Assembly: GCA_949825065.1 (NCBI GenBank)
Contig: OX463846.1
Location: 13,453,753 to 13,517,752, forward strand
Direction of reading: 5' to 3'
Source: Odontocerum albicorne
Taxonomy: Eukaryota > Arthropoda > Insecta > Trichoptera > Odontoceridae
Length of the DNA stretch: 64,000 bases
Each line of letters begins with the position of its first letter. Positions within the stretch are counted from its first letter, which is position 1. The notes below the pieces were generated by a model that worked only from the letters and a program-made list of their open reading frames with translations, was not told the origin of the DNA and searched no databases. This document shows, piece by piece, positions 32,922 through 44,164 of the stretch. The position numbers and the translations under genes are program-made.

Positions 32922-33170
32922 ATTGTAATTTATTTTTGTCAAACACTGTTTATTCCACTTTTTTGTGACGGTATAACCCTACCGGTTTCAAGGTGCACAC
33001 CTCATCTTCAGGGGAGCGCAAAGTCTTGTTTGCGCTCCCCTGAAGATGAGGTGTGCACCTTGAAACCGGTAGGGTTATACCGTCACAAAAAAGTGGAATA
33101 AACAGTGTTTGATAAAAAATAAATTACAATGTCTTTAAACCTCCACAACGTTAATGCCTTAACTATAAAC
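32922..33170. mobile_element. Foldback F3, ~101-bp near-perfect arms
   Basis: Arms 32922-33022 and 33029-33130 are reverse complements except one mismatch and one indel, around a 6-nt centre (GTCTTG). Each arm carries 'aaccggtagggttataccgt', 'agtggaataaacagtgtttg' and the hammerhead-like core CTGAAGATGAGG. A unique tail 'gtctttaaacctccacaacg' extends the right side to about 33170. The same tail flanks F2 (23143) and F4 (52752). I infer a Penelope-like terminal-repeat family in head-to-head arrangement. Confidence 0.75.
33040..33084 (+). ncRNA. Hammerhead-ribozyme-like core in F3
   Basis: In order: CTGAAGA, one extra T, a short stem AGGT/ACCT (stem II), GAAA, then CGGTA/TACCG (stem III, with a bulged C) and UC at the expected cleavage position. 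Stem I is not evident. The mirror copy lies in the left arm. Structure only; activity unproven. Confidence 0.35.
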
Positions 33171-33184
33171 AACAACAAAATTCC

Positions 33185-33500
33185 ATAGGATAAAATACCC
33201 TTTTGCTAACGTTTTTCCCAATTCACAAATCATTTGTGGAACGCACTTTTTGGGATAGCCTTTAGCTCACCTAGCAATTTTAATTTCATCTCCTCTATGG
33301 TCGCAAAACGTTGTCCTTTCAATGTATTTTTCATCTTCATTCATATCTGGTGACTGTGGTGGCTGCGGCATCACGACGGCGTTGGCTTTGTTAAAAAAAT
33401 CACGAATTGGTAGTGAAGTGTGAGCTAGTGCATTATTGTGGTGCTATATGTCCAGGAGTTGATTGACCACAATTCTTATATTTTTCTTCGCATTGTCTCA
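33185..33500 (-). pseudogene. Mariner transposase C-terminal fragment
   Basis: A broken minus-strand reading gives LAHTSLPIRDFFNKANAVVM, then PQPPQSPDMNEDEKY, then a frame-shifted FATIE-like segment. This is the order of the mariner catalytic end (DNA..HTS, MP.PPYSPDLAP.D, RF.T.EE). No terminal repeat seen. It abuts foldback F3. Confidence 0.6.
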
Positions 33501-33884
33501 CAGTAAACGAGAGACGTAAAAACGAAAACCTAAAAAAAAAAAATTAAATGAAAAAATCACAAATGTGTCAAAATGCGCTGTAAATACTTGCTTGCTAAAA
33601 ACAAACTGCCCATCCAATATGGCTGAAAATTTAAATGCACATCACATATAGTATCGCCAACACGGATGTTAACAGTTAAGAACAAGCAGCCCTCCGAAAT
33701 TAAAAAAAAAATCGTAAATTTTTTATCAACCCTCATATATTACACTGAACTTAATACCGAATTTGTAATTACCATACATATAATTTTCTGTATTTAAAAA
33801 AATCAATAATGTCGTTTTGAACATATGCATAAGTGGAAAAGTACCCTATCGAATGACCGCTGATGCCAATTTTGCATATCCTTA
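33501..33884. other. AT-rich intergenic DNA
   Basis: No gene recognised. Confidence 0.5.
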
Positions 33885-34010
33885 CACTCTTTTTTTTTTT
33901 TGTAATATTTTTAATCTTTCAATAATAGTTGGTGTGATTCTCGAGTTTGAGTGCACCTTAAAGAGCGTCTGCCCTCTTAAGTGCGCGATATAAATTGTTG
34001 TTTTATAAAT
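33885..34010 (+). repeat. Interspersed repeat Y 3' end
   Basis: 'caataatagttggtgtgatt', 'gcaccttaaagagcgtctgc' and 'gcgatataaattgttgtttt' match the repeat Y end order. Confidence 0.6.
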
Positions 34011-34460
34011 ATTGTGATATAATGTTTCCGAAAAGCTCTGATTCTAACCGATATTTACTGTGATTTGAACTTCTGTGACACCATTTGTATCAATATTACA
34101 AATCAAAGAGAATATGTATCTCACTTTGTCTCAAAAGCTATAACAATAAAAGTGAGAAGAGTTGAAAGCGCCTGTCAGCTGACCATAAATTCCGCTTTAT
34201 ATTGGGACTCGCATCGAATACGGTTACATATACCCGTGAAGCAGGCGGAAGTCCGAGACGTGGGAATGGCTGACATGTTCACGCCTCGACTCGACCAATC
34301 TGCATCGCATAATTGGTAAATTATACCTCTACTCATTTACTGATGTTTAAAATCGTATTTCAGTAATATATTGATCCATGCGATTTCTACAGGATTGTGT
34401 AAGATAACTTAGACATATTAATTTGTATCGTGCGATGGGATTTGGTGTCATAGTTATAAT
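34011..34460. other. Intergenic DNA, apparently single copy
   Basis: 34065-34319 is open for 84 codons and has a more even composition, but shows no motif. Candidate conserved non-coding DNA. Confidence 0.35.
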
Positions 34461-34464
34461 TTAT

Positions 34465-34570
34465 GATTGTCGCTATTATGCCATGCCCTATTAGGGTAGG
34501 CAGAGAGAACAGATCTCCACTTTATCATATTGTGCCACATCCATATACCTCGTCATTCATGTTCTATTTT
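34465..34570 (-). mobile_element. RTE-like LINE 3' fragment (family B)
   Basis: The minus strand reads 'gtggagatctgttctctctg', then 'cctaccctaatagggcatgg', as in the other family B ends. Confidence 0.5.
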
Positions 34571-34699
34571 ATAAATTGGTATTTTAACGTTTTTTTAGGT
34601 TTTCACAGGTTTCTCATAGCTTTTTTACTACTTATGTAGATTATTTTTGGAAATAATTCATAATTCATTCTTTTCACGTGGGCGAACCTTTTTTAAGCT

Positions 34700-34940
34700 T
34701 CTTTCTTCGTCTTTCACAATGACTAAGCGAATATACAAGTCACAAGTGCAAAGTTGTACCAAATGGACAAGATTTTGAAAAAGGGTAAAGTAAGGAGTAT
34801 GAATTGTAGAAGATTGTGCATGCCGAGATGTATGAGTGTTGAGGAGACGAAAGTTGTGTGATAGAATAGGAGGGCTTGGAGATCAATTCTCTCTGCCTAC
34901 CCCGCAAGTGACACGACGTGATAATGTGTATGTATTATTT
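34700..34940 (+). mobile_element. RTE-like LINE 3' end (family B)
   Basis: It contains 'gggtaaagtaaggagtatga', 'gaggagacgaaagttg', 'cttggagatcaattctctct', 'gcctaccccgcaagtgacac' and the end 'gtgataatgtgtatgtatta'. Decayed frame. Confidence 0.6.
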
Positions 34941-35380
34941 CAATCCATAATTTTTCCTCATGTCCTCGTCACGAATTATCTCATACAATGTATAGTTATT
35001 ATTAATAGTCAAACTCTTATTTCAGTTCTACCATTGTATCTTAAGTGAATGTATTATTTAAAATAAATATTTATATTATAGAAAATGTATTTTATTGAAT
35101 TCTTCCCCTCCAAGTCAATGAAAATTATATAAGTGTGTTTCGGTAAGCTGGGTTCGGTATGCAAATATTTAGGCAACATCACGAGTTGTATAATGCTTAT
35201 GAAAACCTTATAACATATGAGTACATACGTACAACAAAAAAAAATTAAGCGTTGTGTATTAAACATAACTAAAAAATTAAAATTCATCCCTGTATTTTGA
35301 ATGATCAACAGACATTACAAGCTGGAACGGTTACAGTTTTCACTACAATTAATTCTATTAACCACTATGAAGCAAAATAG
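34941..35380. other. AT-rich intergenic DNA
   Basis: No gene recognised. Confidence 0.5.
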
Positions 35381-35566
35381 GCACAGTACCCGGCGGTAAA
35401 TAATACACATCGGGCTTAAGAAAAAGACTTCGACGTTGTAGAGCGTCGCCTCTGTCGCACGACAAATCGCGAAGGAACATGTGTATGAATGACAGAGACG
35501 ACACTCTACAAAGCCGAAGTCTCTTTCTTAAGCCCGATGTGTATTACTTACCACTGGGTACTGTAG
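35381..35566. mobile_element. Stem-loop MITE, ~72-bp arms
   Basis: It begins 'cagtacccggcggtaaataa' and ends with the reverse complement of 'cagtacccagtggtaagtaa'. The arms match through 'acacatcgggcttaagaaa' and 'cgcctctgtc'. About ten mismatches separate them. The centre (about 35455-35490) is unique. TA follows on the right and CA precedes on the left, which would fit a Tc1/mariner-type TA target with one mutation. Family uncertain. Confidence 0.75.
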
Positions 35567-35797
35567 AATGTTTTTCGGAGATGTTGTCATATTGAGCTGG
35601 CTGACGTCTGATGATAGCCTATGATTCTGGGACGTATTAAGTGTTTCTTGAACGCTTACTATATTTGATAAGTTTATATTAATGTTTCATGTTTATATTC
35701 ATGCGTACTCAAATATTTACTTGAGTATTATTACTATTGTAACTATTTTAAATGGTCGATAAAAGATCGTACTTTGCAAATTAAAATAATATGTTAC

Positions 35798-35856
35798 GAC
35801 ATCGCCTTGAGGATGAAGACTGCAACACCTTCGAAACATCGGGATCATTTCAGCAA
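35798..35856 (+). repeat. Decayed hammerhead-like block related to F1
   Basis: 'gaagactgcaacaccttcga' followed by 'aacatcgggatcattt' parallels the F1 minus-strand motif: stem II GAAG/CTTC, GAA, ACAT, loop CGGGATC, AT. The core reads CTTGAGGA instead of CTGANGA, so it is no longer canonical. Confidence 0.4.
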
Positions 35857-36136
35857 ATCCAACAGGGAAACAACTCCAAAAAGCATTTTAAAATAGTGGA
35901 AATCAGTCATAATCTTCAAACAAACTCAAGAAGATACAAGTTTCATTTTCTGTACCTGCCGCAATTCCTCCGTCAATGTTTTTGTCCTCGGCTACTATTG
36001 TGTCCAAGAATTTAAACGATTGAGTTTTTTTTAGAATTTCTCGTTATTGTCAACCAAGTTTTCTGCTTGTTTTAACTAAAGGCTGGTTGCTTAAGTGTAG
36101 AATAAAAAAAAATATCATTTAACTCGATCTTATTAT

Positions 36137-36402
36137 GAACGTTTTTGAGGGTACCTTTACATGTTTGTATTATAAATACTCCATCATTAGATATTTTTGA
36201 GGGTACCTTTACATGTTTGTATTATAAATACTCCGTCATTACATATTTTTGAGGGTACCTTTACATGTTTGTATTATAAATACTCCGTCATTACATATTT
36301 TTGAGGGTACCTTTACATGTTTGTATTATAAATACTCCGTCATTACATATTTTTGAGGGTACCTTTACATGTTTGTATTATAAATACTCCGTCATTACAT
36401 AT
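36137..36402 (+). repeat. Minisatellite, 52-bp unit x 5
   Basis: The unit 'tttttgagggtacctttaca' + 'tgtttgtattataaatactc' repeats at 52-bp spacing, nearly identical in all copies. Confidence 0.92.
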
Positions 36403-36718
36403 TAATGAAATAATAAAATGTTTACATCTTTCTCCCAACATAACATTTTATCTCCGTTCTCTTTCCATGTAAGAGCGGCTCTCAGCGGTGTTTAATAGCC
36501 GCGAGAAGGACGTCCAAATGACCATCTTACCGGAGTAATGTGGTCCCCCGACACTTGCTCGGGATAGCCTGGAATTTATGTGGATGCTTTGAAGTGGACG
36601 CGAGATTTTTACAACGCTTTTGGCAAATTACATGGCATTTCGGTTTTATAGTGTCGACATTTTTGGAATTGGGTCATCCCTCAAACAAAATTTTTCGTAT
36701 ATAGTACTTACGTATTGT

Positions 36719-36724
<6 letters not shown>
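36403..36724. other. Intergenic DNA, no gene recognised
   Basis: 36450-36620 is GC-richer and unique in this window; no motif. Confidence 0.4.

Positions 36725-36814
<90 letters not shown>
36725..36814. repeat. (TA)n microsatellite, 45 repeats
   Basis: Uninterrupted 90-bp TA run. Confidence 0.97.
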
Positions 36815-36815
<1 letters not shown>

Positions 36816-36885
36816 TTTTTACCAAACAAATTTTATCATATTCTGTGAATATTCAAAACATGGATAATTTTATCTATTTTTTTTA

Positions 36886-37070
36886 TTTAACCTGGTTAGT
36901 TTATTGTCATGTGGCAATCTCTTCCAACCAACCAGAAATATGTTTTAATACGAGTATGCCCTAAGTGAAAACCAGACGGGAATCCCATTTTTTTTTAATG
37001 GGTTCCAACTCGCAACCTCCAGATCGACAGACAAGCGTCTTACCACCAGGCCACGGAGGTCGTCTGAATA
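36886..37070 (-). mobile_element. SINE-1, full-length copy
   Basis: Complete on the minus strand: head starting 'gacctccgtggcctggtggt', anticodon-arm region, 'ggttgcgagttggaaccca', body, and the tail with stem-loop (plus strand ATTGTCATGTGGCAAT). Confidence 0.8.
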
Positions 37071-37141
37071 ATTCTTGGGGCAAAAAAAACTTGTTTTTAT
37101 CTATTATTTTATTATTATATTTCGTACTTTTTCAGTTATAA

Positions 37142-37305
37142 AGGCCTGTCTAGCGACCAAAGGATTTCGAGTAGGAACCCATTTTTAGTATGTTTTCACT
37201 TAAGATCTTTTTCACATCTTTCAGGATGGTTGGAATACATTGTCATATACCAATAAACCCACTAGCTTGTAATCTATTGAACAAAAGTGTTATACAATAC
37301 GATTC
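37142..37305 (+). mobile_element. SINE-1 copy
   Basis: It keeps 'aggcctgtctagcgaccaaa', 'ggaacccatttttag', 'tcacttaagatctttttcac' and the 3' end 'attgaacaaaagtgttatac'. It lies close to and opposite in orientation to the previous copy. Confidence 0.6.
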
Positions 37306-38449
37306 TTAGGATGAGACTGGAAATCATCCTGTAAACTTTAATTTCAAAATGTTAGTAAACCAATGGTTCGGAGCTCGCATATTCAATGTGTTAAATATGA
37401 ATTATTGAAACTGGGGTAATGATTTTTTTTCAAGTGGGATGACCCCATAAATAAATCCTGTACTTTCCACATTTATGATTCTGCTCTGTCGTGTACTCGT
37501 GACCAAGAGATGTGATCTATGGATATGGTCGAGAGCTTCTTCTGTCTATGAGACTTTGTACAAAGTAAATTCTTTCTAGAGAATCGGCGTTCCATCATAC
37601 ATTCGCTTCTCTATAGAACAACTCTCTTTCCCCGCGGGGAGCACAAACGCCTGTGATCTGACGACAATCCAAGTTTCAAATCACAAATACTTAAAAAAAA
37701 ATGACACAAAACCGGAATAAAAATTTAACTAAAATTTAAAATAATCTTGATTCTAGCGACATCTCTGAAAACCTTGTCAAATAATATATTAGTTTATGAG
37801 ATATTGTTGAATAAACAGAGCGCCGAATTTTTTTGGTTTCTCAATATTTCCAGCATTAACGACCTGTCGCGCGGATCGAGTCCTGCGATGAGTCTCTCTT
37901 ACGTAAATAAACATTACTAAGTCTCTCTTACGTAAATAAACATTACTAGTGCTATATGCATTTGATTGGGTGAGTGTCATGAAGCATTGATTTGATCGTA
38001 GCATTCCTTTGTTTATTTTACGTAATGTTAAGTTTATCTCCTTTATTTAATGAGTCTCCTTAAGAGTAATGACTATTATTTATTATCAGAAAATTACTTA
38101 AGTGTCATGTTTACTTGGTGTTGTAATCAAATATCAGTGGTTCTAAACAAAATATGTGTTTAAACTTAGAAATTAAAAAACGCTGAAATTGTGCCGCGCA
38201 CAGGATTCGTGGAATTTGATTTTTAACGCGGTGAACAGGTAAATCTTTCCATATCATCTTGGATTTACCAGAAATACTATCACATCGAAATATTTAGGAT
38301 AAAATGATTAGTTATTCTAGTCTAAGAGATTTGAAGCATTTTGAAGGTCTCTTTTCTTTGGTTATCACTTATTCTCAACGTCAATATTTTTATTCCGGGG
38401 TGTTGAAAATACAAGATAACTAATTTTTTATAATTTTTACATTTATATA
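37306..38449. other. Intergenic DNA with a 33-bp tandem duplication
   Basis: 'agtctctcttacgtaaataa' + 'acattacta' occurs twice back to back around 37890-37950. No gene recognised. Confidence 0.5.
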
Positions 38450-38990
38450 TTGGGTGTTAACATAAGTTGTGTCCATTTTTTCTAAATTTTAAAATGAGCA
38501 CCAAAAGTAAAATAAAATGGTAAAGGTTATATATACGTTATTCGAAAAAATTTTTTTGCTCTACAAGATATTGTGTTTGCTTTTACGTTACATGTATTAT
38601 TTAATTTAATTACAAGCCTTCAAAATGGAATGTCAAGTAGACGAAAGTGAGCATTTTCGACACCTACTTCTGTTCGCGTTCAATCGAGGGAATAAAGCTG
38701 CCAAAGCTGCTAGTGATATTTGCGAAGTGTACGGTGAAGATGCTATGAATGAAAGCACAGCTCGTCGATGGTTTTTGCGTTTCAAAGACGGTAATTTCGA
38801 CCTGAAAGACATGGAGCGTTCCGGACGACCAGTGGAGTTCGATGAGGACCGCTTAAACCATATTATTCATGAAGATCCCCTTCAAACCACCGTAGAATTG
38901 GCTAAGCAGATGAATTGTAGTCATGATTTGATTGTAGTCATGAATTATTTGACAAGGACATCGCATGTCAGGAAGGCATTTTATTGAAAT
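38450..38990 (+). mobile_element. Mariner 5' half, truncated
   Basis: A terminal repeat TTGGGTGTTAACATAAG preceded by TA starts at about 38450. A frame from ATG at 38625 runs 120 codons with the mariner N-terminal helix-turn-helix region (ICEVYGEDAMNESTARRWF, LKDMERSGRP, LAKQMNCSHD). It then leaves the family sequence before the catalytic domain. No 3' terminal repeat follows. The same family forms the inverted repeat at 55878-56670. Confidence 0.8.
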
Positions 38991-39254
38991 ACTTATATTA
39001 TTGGTACGTAATATTTAATGAATAGATGATATTTATTGATTGAGTATTGATGATATTTATTGATTGAGTATTGATGTTTAATGATTTGATTTTCTTTACT
39101 TTTAATAAATTTATGTTTTTCCAGGTAATATTTCAAATTAATCGATGTATTATTTTTGCACAATAATATAAAACTTAAACCGAATGGTTTAAATAAATAT
39201 TCATAAAAAACTAGAATTCATAATGTTATTTAAGTTAAAATTTTGTCTGCTTCT

Positions 39255-39670
39255 AGGTGTTTGAGATAAGGGTATTCAGTTTTAGGAAGTCCTTAAAGAG
39301 AACCCTTTTTGGGAAGTCTTACTAAAATCTATGATTGAATATGAAAACCATACACATACACTATACACCACATAAAGCCGATTGCGTTACTACCACATAT
39401 CGGAAAATCTAGTTCATCGCTGTAGTTGGTCTTCCCTTGGTAAGTTTTCTGCGCTTTCTCACCAAACAACTCAGTGTTTTTCTAAACCCAATCCACAGTC
39501 ACAGTCACCACTGTCAATTCACAGTCACCACCTTCTTATCCTTAAACTAAACATATTTTTTTTGTTTTTTTATTAATTGTCAATAATACTGAGTTCGAAT
39601 ACTTAGAGCGCCCTTTAGCAGTCTGTTCTTTAAACGGTGATATACACATTGTTCTTTTACTATATTAATA
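39255..39670 (+). repeat. Interspersed repeat Y, long copy
   Basis: Colinear with 20235-20715: 'acatatcggaaaatctag', 'ggtaagttttctgcgctttc', 'caataatactgagttcgaat', 'tctttaaacggtgatataca'. Confidence 0.55.
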
Positions 39671-40490
39671 TTTAGGCCGTCTAAAAGGTAGAGATATGAA
39701 GGATATTTCATTGAGCCAAAAATATTGTTCCAAAGTCAAGCCGAGTGAACCACAAAACAATGTGTAGAACGATTTATTGTGCATAGAAATACAAAATATT
39801 TTCTCGCCACTGTATATTATTATCAAGAAAAACTTGATATTTTAGGAATAAATTACAACAAAGGAAATATTTCTGATACGATCTTTGTGGCCTTGTTCGT
39901 AGCCCATTTTTTTAAAAGGTTTCTGATTTAGTTTTAAAACTAGACTTCGTAGAGATACAATACAAACAATAATTTAATAATTAATTCAGATAATTAAACC
40001 GCAGTGCATGCTATACAATAAATATAATCTTAAGATAACGGTCAATTTGCGAGATAGAATTAAGACCATCAATGTTTTATACAAAGCACGTATATTTAAA
40101 ACTAACCTAAAATTGTGTGAGACTCAATTTAGAAACCATAAGGGTAACCCACACCATGATATAAGTCTATGGGAGTCTCATTAACTTTGCTATAAACGGA
40201 ACGACTAGCTAGAGAATCCATAAAGTATTAAGATATAGGATGTTTGTTCTACCTCAGTATGTTATATGCTAAATATTCATTAAGCGTCCTGCCCATAAAC
40301 TTTTGTGGACGACGTGAATAGCTCAAGTTTGTTTCCCACATTTATCCAAATCATTGTCTCACTATTTAACGTTTTTGATATTTACAATGATTAAGGTCTT
40401 AAATTACTTAATTTGCTTAAGAAAATAAATTTGATAAAATCAAAGAAACACTTTTTTAATTGTTTGAAAATGAATCACAAGTATTTAGTT
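39671..40490. other. AT-rich intergenic DNA
   Basis: No gene recognised. Confidence 0.5.
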
Positions 40491-40496
40491 ATAGAA

Positions 40497-40695
40497 GATC
40501 TAAGTGGCCTAGTTGGTAAGATGCTTGATTTCTATCCGGAGGTTCTGTATTGGGTTCCCGATGGTGACTAAAAAAAAAGATCTGGCCTGGCAAAGGAGTT
40601 CGTCTGGGAATAATACTCGTGCGCGATGAGCACGTGTGTGAGTGTCTTTTTACGTACAATGGTAAAACACCTATACGCAATGACAAATAAGTATA
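40497..40695 (+). mobile_element. SINE-2, 5' two-thirds
   Basis: Head 'atctaagtggcctagttggt', 'aagatgcttgatttctatcc', decayed B box 'gggttcccgatggtg', body 'aataatactcgtgcgcgatg'. The 3' end is missing. Confidence 0.65.
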
Positions 40696-40699
40696 CATT

Positions 40700-41165
40700 A
40701 TTTTTTTTAATCTTTTATAATACATTTTTTCTGCATGGCGGAACATCCCAATGCTAGTCATTTCTTCATTGTAAGCACTGCATCTTTTAATCCGCATTTT
40801 TCTAATGTTTGAATCTCTTAAGTTTGTTGTTATATTTATATCTAATTTGTTATACTTATGTTCATTCTTTAATCTGTTATATGTTAATTCCCTAATCTGG
40901 TATACCAAGTTTTTACATATATTCTATGCAACGCTCTCATTTCTACTGTATTTATACTCCAACGTCACTTTTTTATTTCAATATGATTATAATGATCAGA
41001 AATGTTAAAATTCTTAGACACAGTTTGTTTTTACCTTTTACCTTGACAAAATATAATTTTAAAACGGAAGTTTTCATTCATATTTTTGGAAAACATATAT
41101 ATATTCTGTCATACATCTACATATTCTAAGTAACGCTTCCATTTCTACAGCATTTACACGGTATA
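40700..41165 (-). mobile_element. RTE-like LINE C-terminal region, degenerate
   Basis: A minus-strand frame (40908-40489) contains NIRKMRIKRCSAYNEEMTS, FRHAEKM and YYKRLKK. It parallels NE.IREEC.L..DV......LRWFGHVERM..RL.K. The upstream part with 'gaaatggaagcgttact' is at 41130-41150. Confidence 0.5.
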
Positions 41166-41894
41166 CCAAGAAAAACAAATTAGAATGCTACAATAAAGAT
41201 AACAATGTCACCATTCTCCGTAGACAAATTGAAAGATAAACCGACATCATAGAAAAACAAAGTATAACGTTTAATTAAAGTTGAACAACTCCGTGAGAGT
41301 GAACTTCTGCGGAGGAGGGATCAAACATTGCGTGACTCCATGTGACAAGATGGTATACGGCAGCGCTGTACCTCCGGACGTTAATTGTCAATAAATTCAT
41401 CAGCTTTATCGACAGCTTCCTCTGTTTGCCTTCCACCTTCTGTCTGTAAAACAGAGTCACGGACCCATAAAATAAAAAGGGTGGCATTTAATTTCCCTTG
41501 CACGACTTCTTCCTTCACGGACGGGATGGGGAGAGAAGCAGTCGTGGAATTGCACCAAGACGGGGGACGTTATGAGAATTTATGAATCCATTACAGATTG
41601 CATTACGTGTGTAATATTCGGTCGAACATTGGGTAATGTAGTTTAGTCTCCGTGTACATTATTTTGTAAGTAAATTTAGTTGTGCTCAATTTAGCAGGAG
41701 ATCGTTTTTCGTTTATTGTTTATGAACTTATCGGTCGATTTTTAAAGTGTTTTTATTCATTAATTTTATTTCTTCTGAGATGGAACACTGTTTCGAACTT
41801 AAGTATTATAAATCACATGTGTTTATGTTTTAACATACGTACATACCATCACGCATCTTATCATGTATTGTATTACACTTTCACTGTATATAGT
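41166..41894. other. Intergenic DNA with an apparently single-copy block
   Basis: 41275-41590 is GC-richer than the flanks and open in overlapping frames on both strands (66-70 codons), but without motifs. Candidate conserved non-coding DNA. Confidence 0.35.
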
Positions 41895-42077
41895 ACAACC
41901 TAGCGGGTTTATTGCTGTGTGGAAATATCTTCCAAACAACCAGAAAGGTGTTAAATAAGTCTTAAGTAAAGACCAGACAATAACCCTTTTTTGAAAATCT
42001 TGGTACCAGTGAGAATTGAACCTGCAATTCCCGGGGTGGAAGAGAGGCGTTTTATCAGCTAGACCACGGAGGTCGAG
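41895..42077 (-). mobile_element. SINE-1 copy
   Basis: Minus-strand head 'gacctccgtggtctagctga', B box 'aggttcaattctcac', and tail with 'tttctggttgtttggaagat'; the stem-loop is one base short of pairing. Confidence 0.75.
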
Positions 42078-42184
42078 GAAAGTCTCTTAATGAAAATTAA
42101 CAGATTTATTTTAGCTATTTTAGGTGTCCTTTGAAAATAATTTAAACCCTACGTATATCAACATACATTATTCCATTCAACTTT

Positions 42185-42600
42185 GGGGTAGGCAAAGAAG
42201 GCAGAGCATTTTTTTTCTATCATGACATACTACCTTCCCCTCGTCCACACAGCTAATACATTTCCGTCTGATTCTCACGCTCATATAATTTACTTGGTCC
42301 AACCATACTTTTCTCAGTTTTCTTCTACTACAACTCCCATGTTTGTATTACTTTTTGGTTTAGTATGTATTTTGTCACCCCATTCATTCAACATGTCCAA
42401 ACCAACTTAACAAACTGTTTTTCTCATTATTTAACACATAAGCTTTTAGCTCAGATTTATCCTTTGTTCTGTCATACATCGACACACCACATATTCATAT
42501 CAATTCATGCATTTCTACAGCATTCACTAAGCTTCCTTCATACATTTTCTACGCCCACGTTTCACTTCCATTTATAAGTGTTTATCTTTTTAAAATAAGG
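42185..42600 (-). mobile_element. RTE-like LINE 3' region (family A), degenerate
   Basis: The plus strand shows the reverse of family A: 'ctcatataatttacttggtc', 'caaccatacttttctcagtt', 'tcattatttaacacataa', 'tcatgcatttctacagcatt'. No open frame survives on the coding strand. Confidence 0.6.
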
Positions 42601-42644
42601 AATATTATTTGTTCGTGTGTTTCTTTTAAATATATCCGATTTCG

Positions 42645-42890
42645 TGATGCGGATGTGTTGAAGCGCGTGGCCGAAAGACAATAATATTTACGGCCCCGAT
42701 AGTTGAGTATTTGCATATATAATCACTGAACTATGCATGTAGCTCGCAGTTTTCAATCGTATTCTTTGGAAATACTACCGTAGGTGTACAGGCAATAACA
42801 CTTGTACACACGTAGCACGTGCAAGTATCGTTACCAGATAAACTCTTAAATCAGACTGGAATTCGTCTTTATTATGAATTTATTAATATA
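42645..42890 (-). mobile_element. SINE-2 copy
   Basis: Reverse complement of the SINE-2 body and end: 'cgcgtggccgaaagacaata' at the 3' end and 'cacgtgcaagtatcgttacc' nearer the head. The tRNA-like head is lost. Confidence 0.7.
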
Positions 42891-43164
42891 TTCCTAACTT
42901 AGACAACCGCCGTTATTGTCATATCAATATACTAGTATGAGACAACAAAGTATTAATGTTTAACAAAATTATTTTCAAAAGGTTCAATATTTTGGTCCAT
43001 GTTTAGTTATATATTGGACGGTTGTGGGATGTTACGAAAATAACATTAAATATATTACATGTTATTATGTTTTCAATGGAGGTAGATAGATGTCTTAGGT
43101 CGTCCAAGTACTAATTTTGTGCTTTAAGCTAAAATTCAAACACAAAATTTCATCAAATATTTTA
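42891..43164. other. AT-rich intergenic DNA
   Basis: No gene recognised. Confidence 0.45.
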
Positions 43165-43450
43165 ATATTTACAGTATCTTTCGTGTCCTAGAACACTGGC
43201 AATTCTCAGTCGAAGCCTTGATTTGGTCATCATCAATGGAATTTGGTATTCCACAGCTGAAATCATCATCGAGTGCCGGTTCACCATAATGGAATTTTTT
43301 AATCACATTTGACACACACAATCGCTTAATTCACCGTCGCCATATGTGCATAACTTTTTTGTTTGTGTCAAATTATTTCTTCGCAGTAGTAAAAAAAATA
43401 TATTTTGTTTGGTTCAGCGTCAGAATGTCAAAAAAACGTCTTAAGAAATT
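43165..43450 (-). pseudogene. Mariner transposase N-terminal remnant
   Basis: A frame-shifted minus-strand reading gives KLCTYGDGELSDCVCQ, then KKFHYGEPALDDDFSCG and NSIDDDQIKASTENC. The order matches mariner: ..Y.G..A.S...... WF.KF, DD.PRSGRP, VDDDQIKALIE. Heavily decayed and different from the other two mariner families here. Confidence 0.5.
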
Positions 43451-43736
43451 TAGGTAAACAATGTCCGAAAAATACGTAACACCATTTTATTTCATAATAA
43501 CATACATTCAGCACGTTTGAAATTAAAAAAGCAACGAAAGTTTTGTCCTATTGACATCCATCAGAAAAAAGCGAATATTTTGATCTTTAGAATCTTGCAT
43601 AAAAAATTTAATCATAAATGTAACGAAAATGCCAAAAATTCAAAAGGACTTGACTATACCATGCTAATACCATAAATTGAAAAGTATTTAATTTGTTAAT
43701 TGTCGAAGTGGAAATAATATATGTTACAGTCCAACG

Positions 43737-43900
43737 CCTAGCATCTTAGTTGATAAATGAGATGCCTTTCATCCCGTGACTTGTGGGAACCAGTCTGGTT
43801 TTCACTTTAGGTTTCTTAAATACCTTTCTGATTAGCTGGAAGAGATTGTCACATTCCAATAAACCCGTCAGTTAGCACTATATACAATGAAGGTACAGTA
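43737..43900 (+). mobile_element. SINE-1 copy, head decayed
   Basis: 'accagtctggttttcacttt', 'cctttctgattagctggaag', 'agattgtcacattccaataa' and the end 'atacaatgaaggtacagta'. Confidence 0.6.
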
Positions 43901-43944
43901 AAATATATTGGTCTTTGTAAACCTGTTAGCGTTTCATATACAAT

Positions 43945-44090
43945 AAATACACTGAGGTGCATGGATGCGCGGTTTCATACTGGACAGTCACCGGTTCGAG
44001 CCTCGAGCTGTGCCTCTCTTTTTTTATGACATTTTTCCGCCTGGCATTCGGGGGTATAAGGACACCAATGACTTTAGTTATATCTACATT
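43945..44090 (+). mobile_element. tRNA-headed SINE-3 copy
   Basis: It starts 'gaggtgcatggatgcgcggt' and has B box 'caccggttcgagcctcg'. It shares this head with the minus-strand copy at 31450-31535. Confidence 0.6.
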
Positions 44091-44164
44091 AAAATATATG
44101 TATCATGCCATTGAAAATAACATTATCAGCATAGAAATACGAACAAATATATTTGCATCATATG

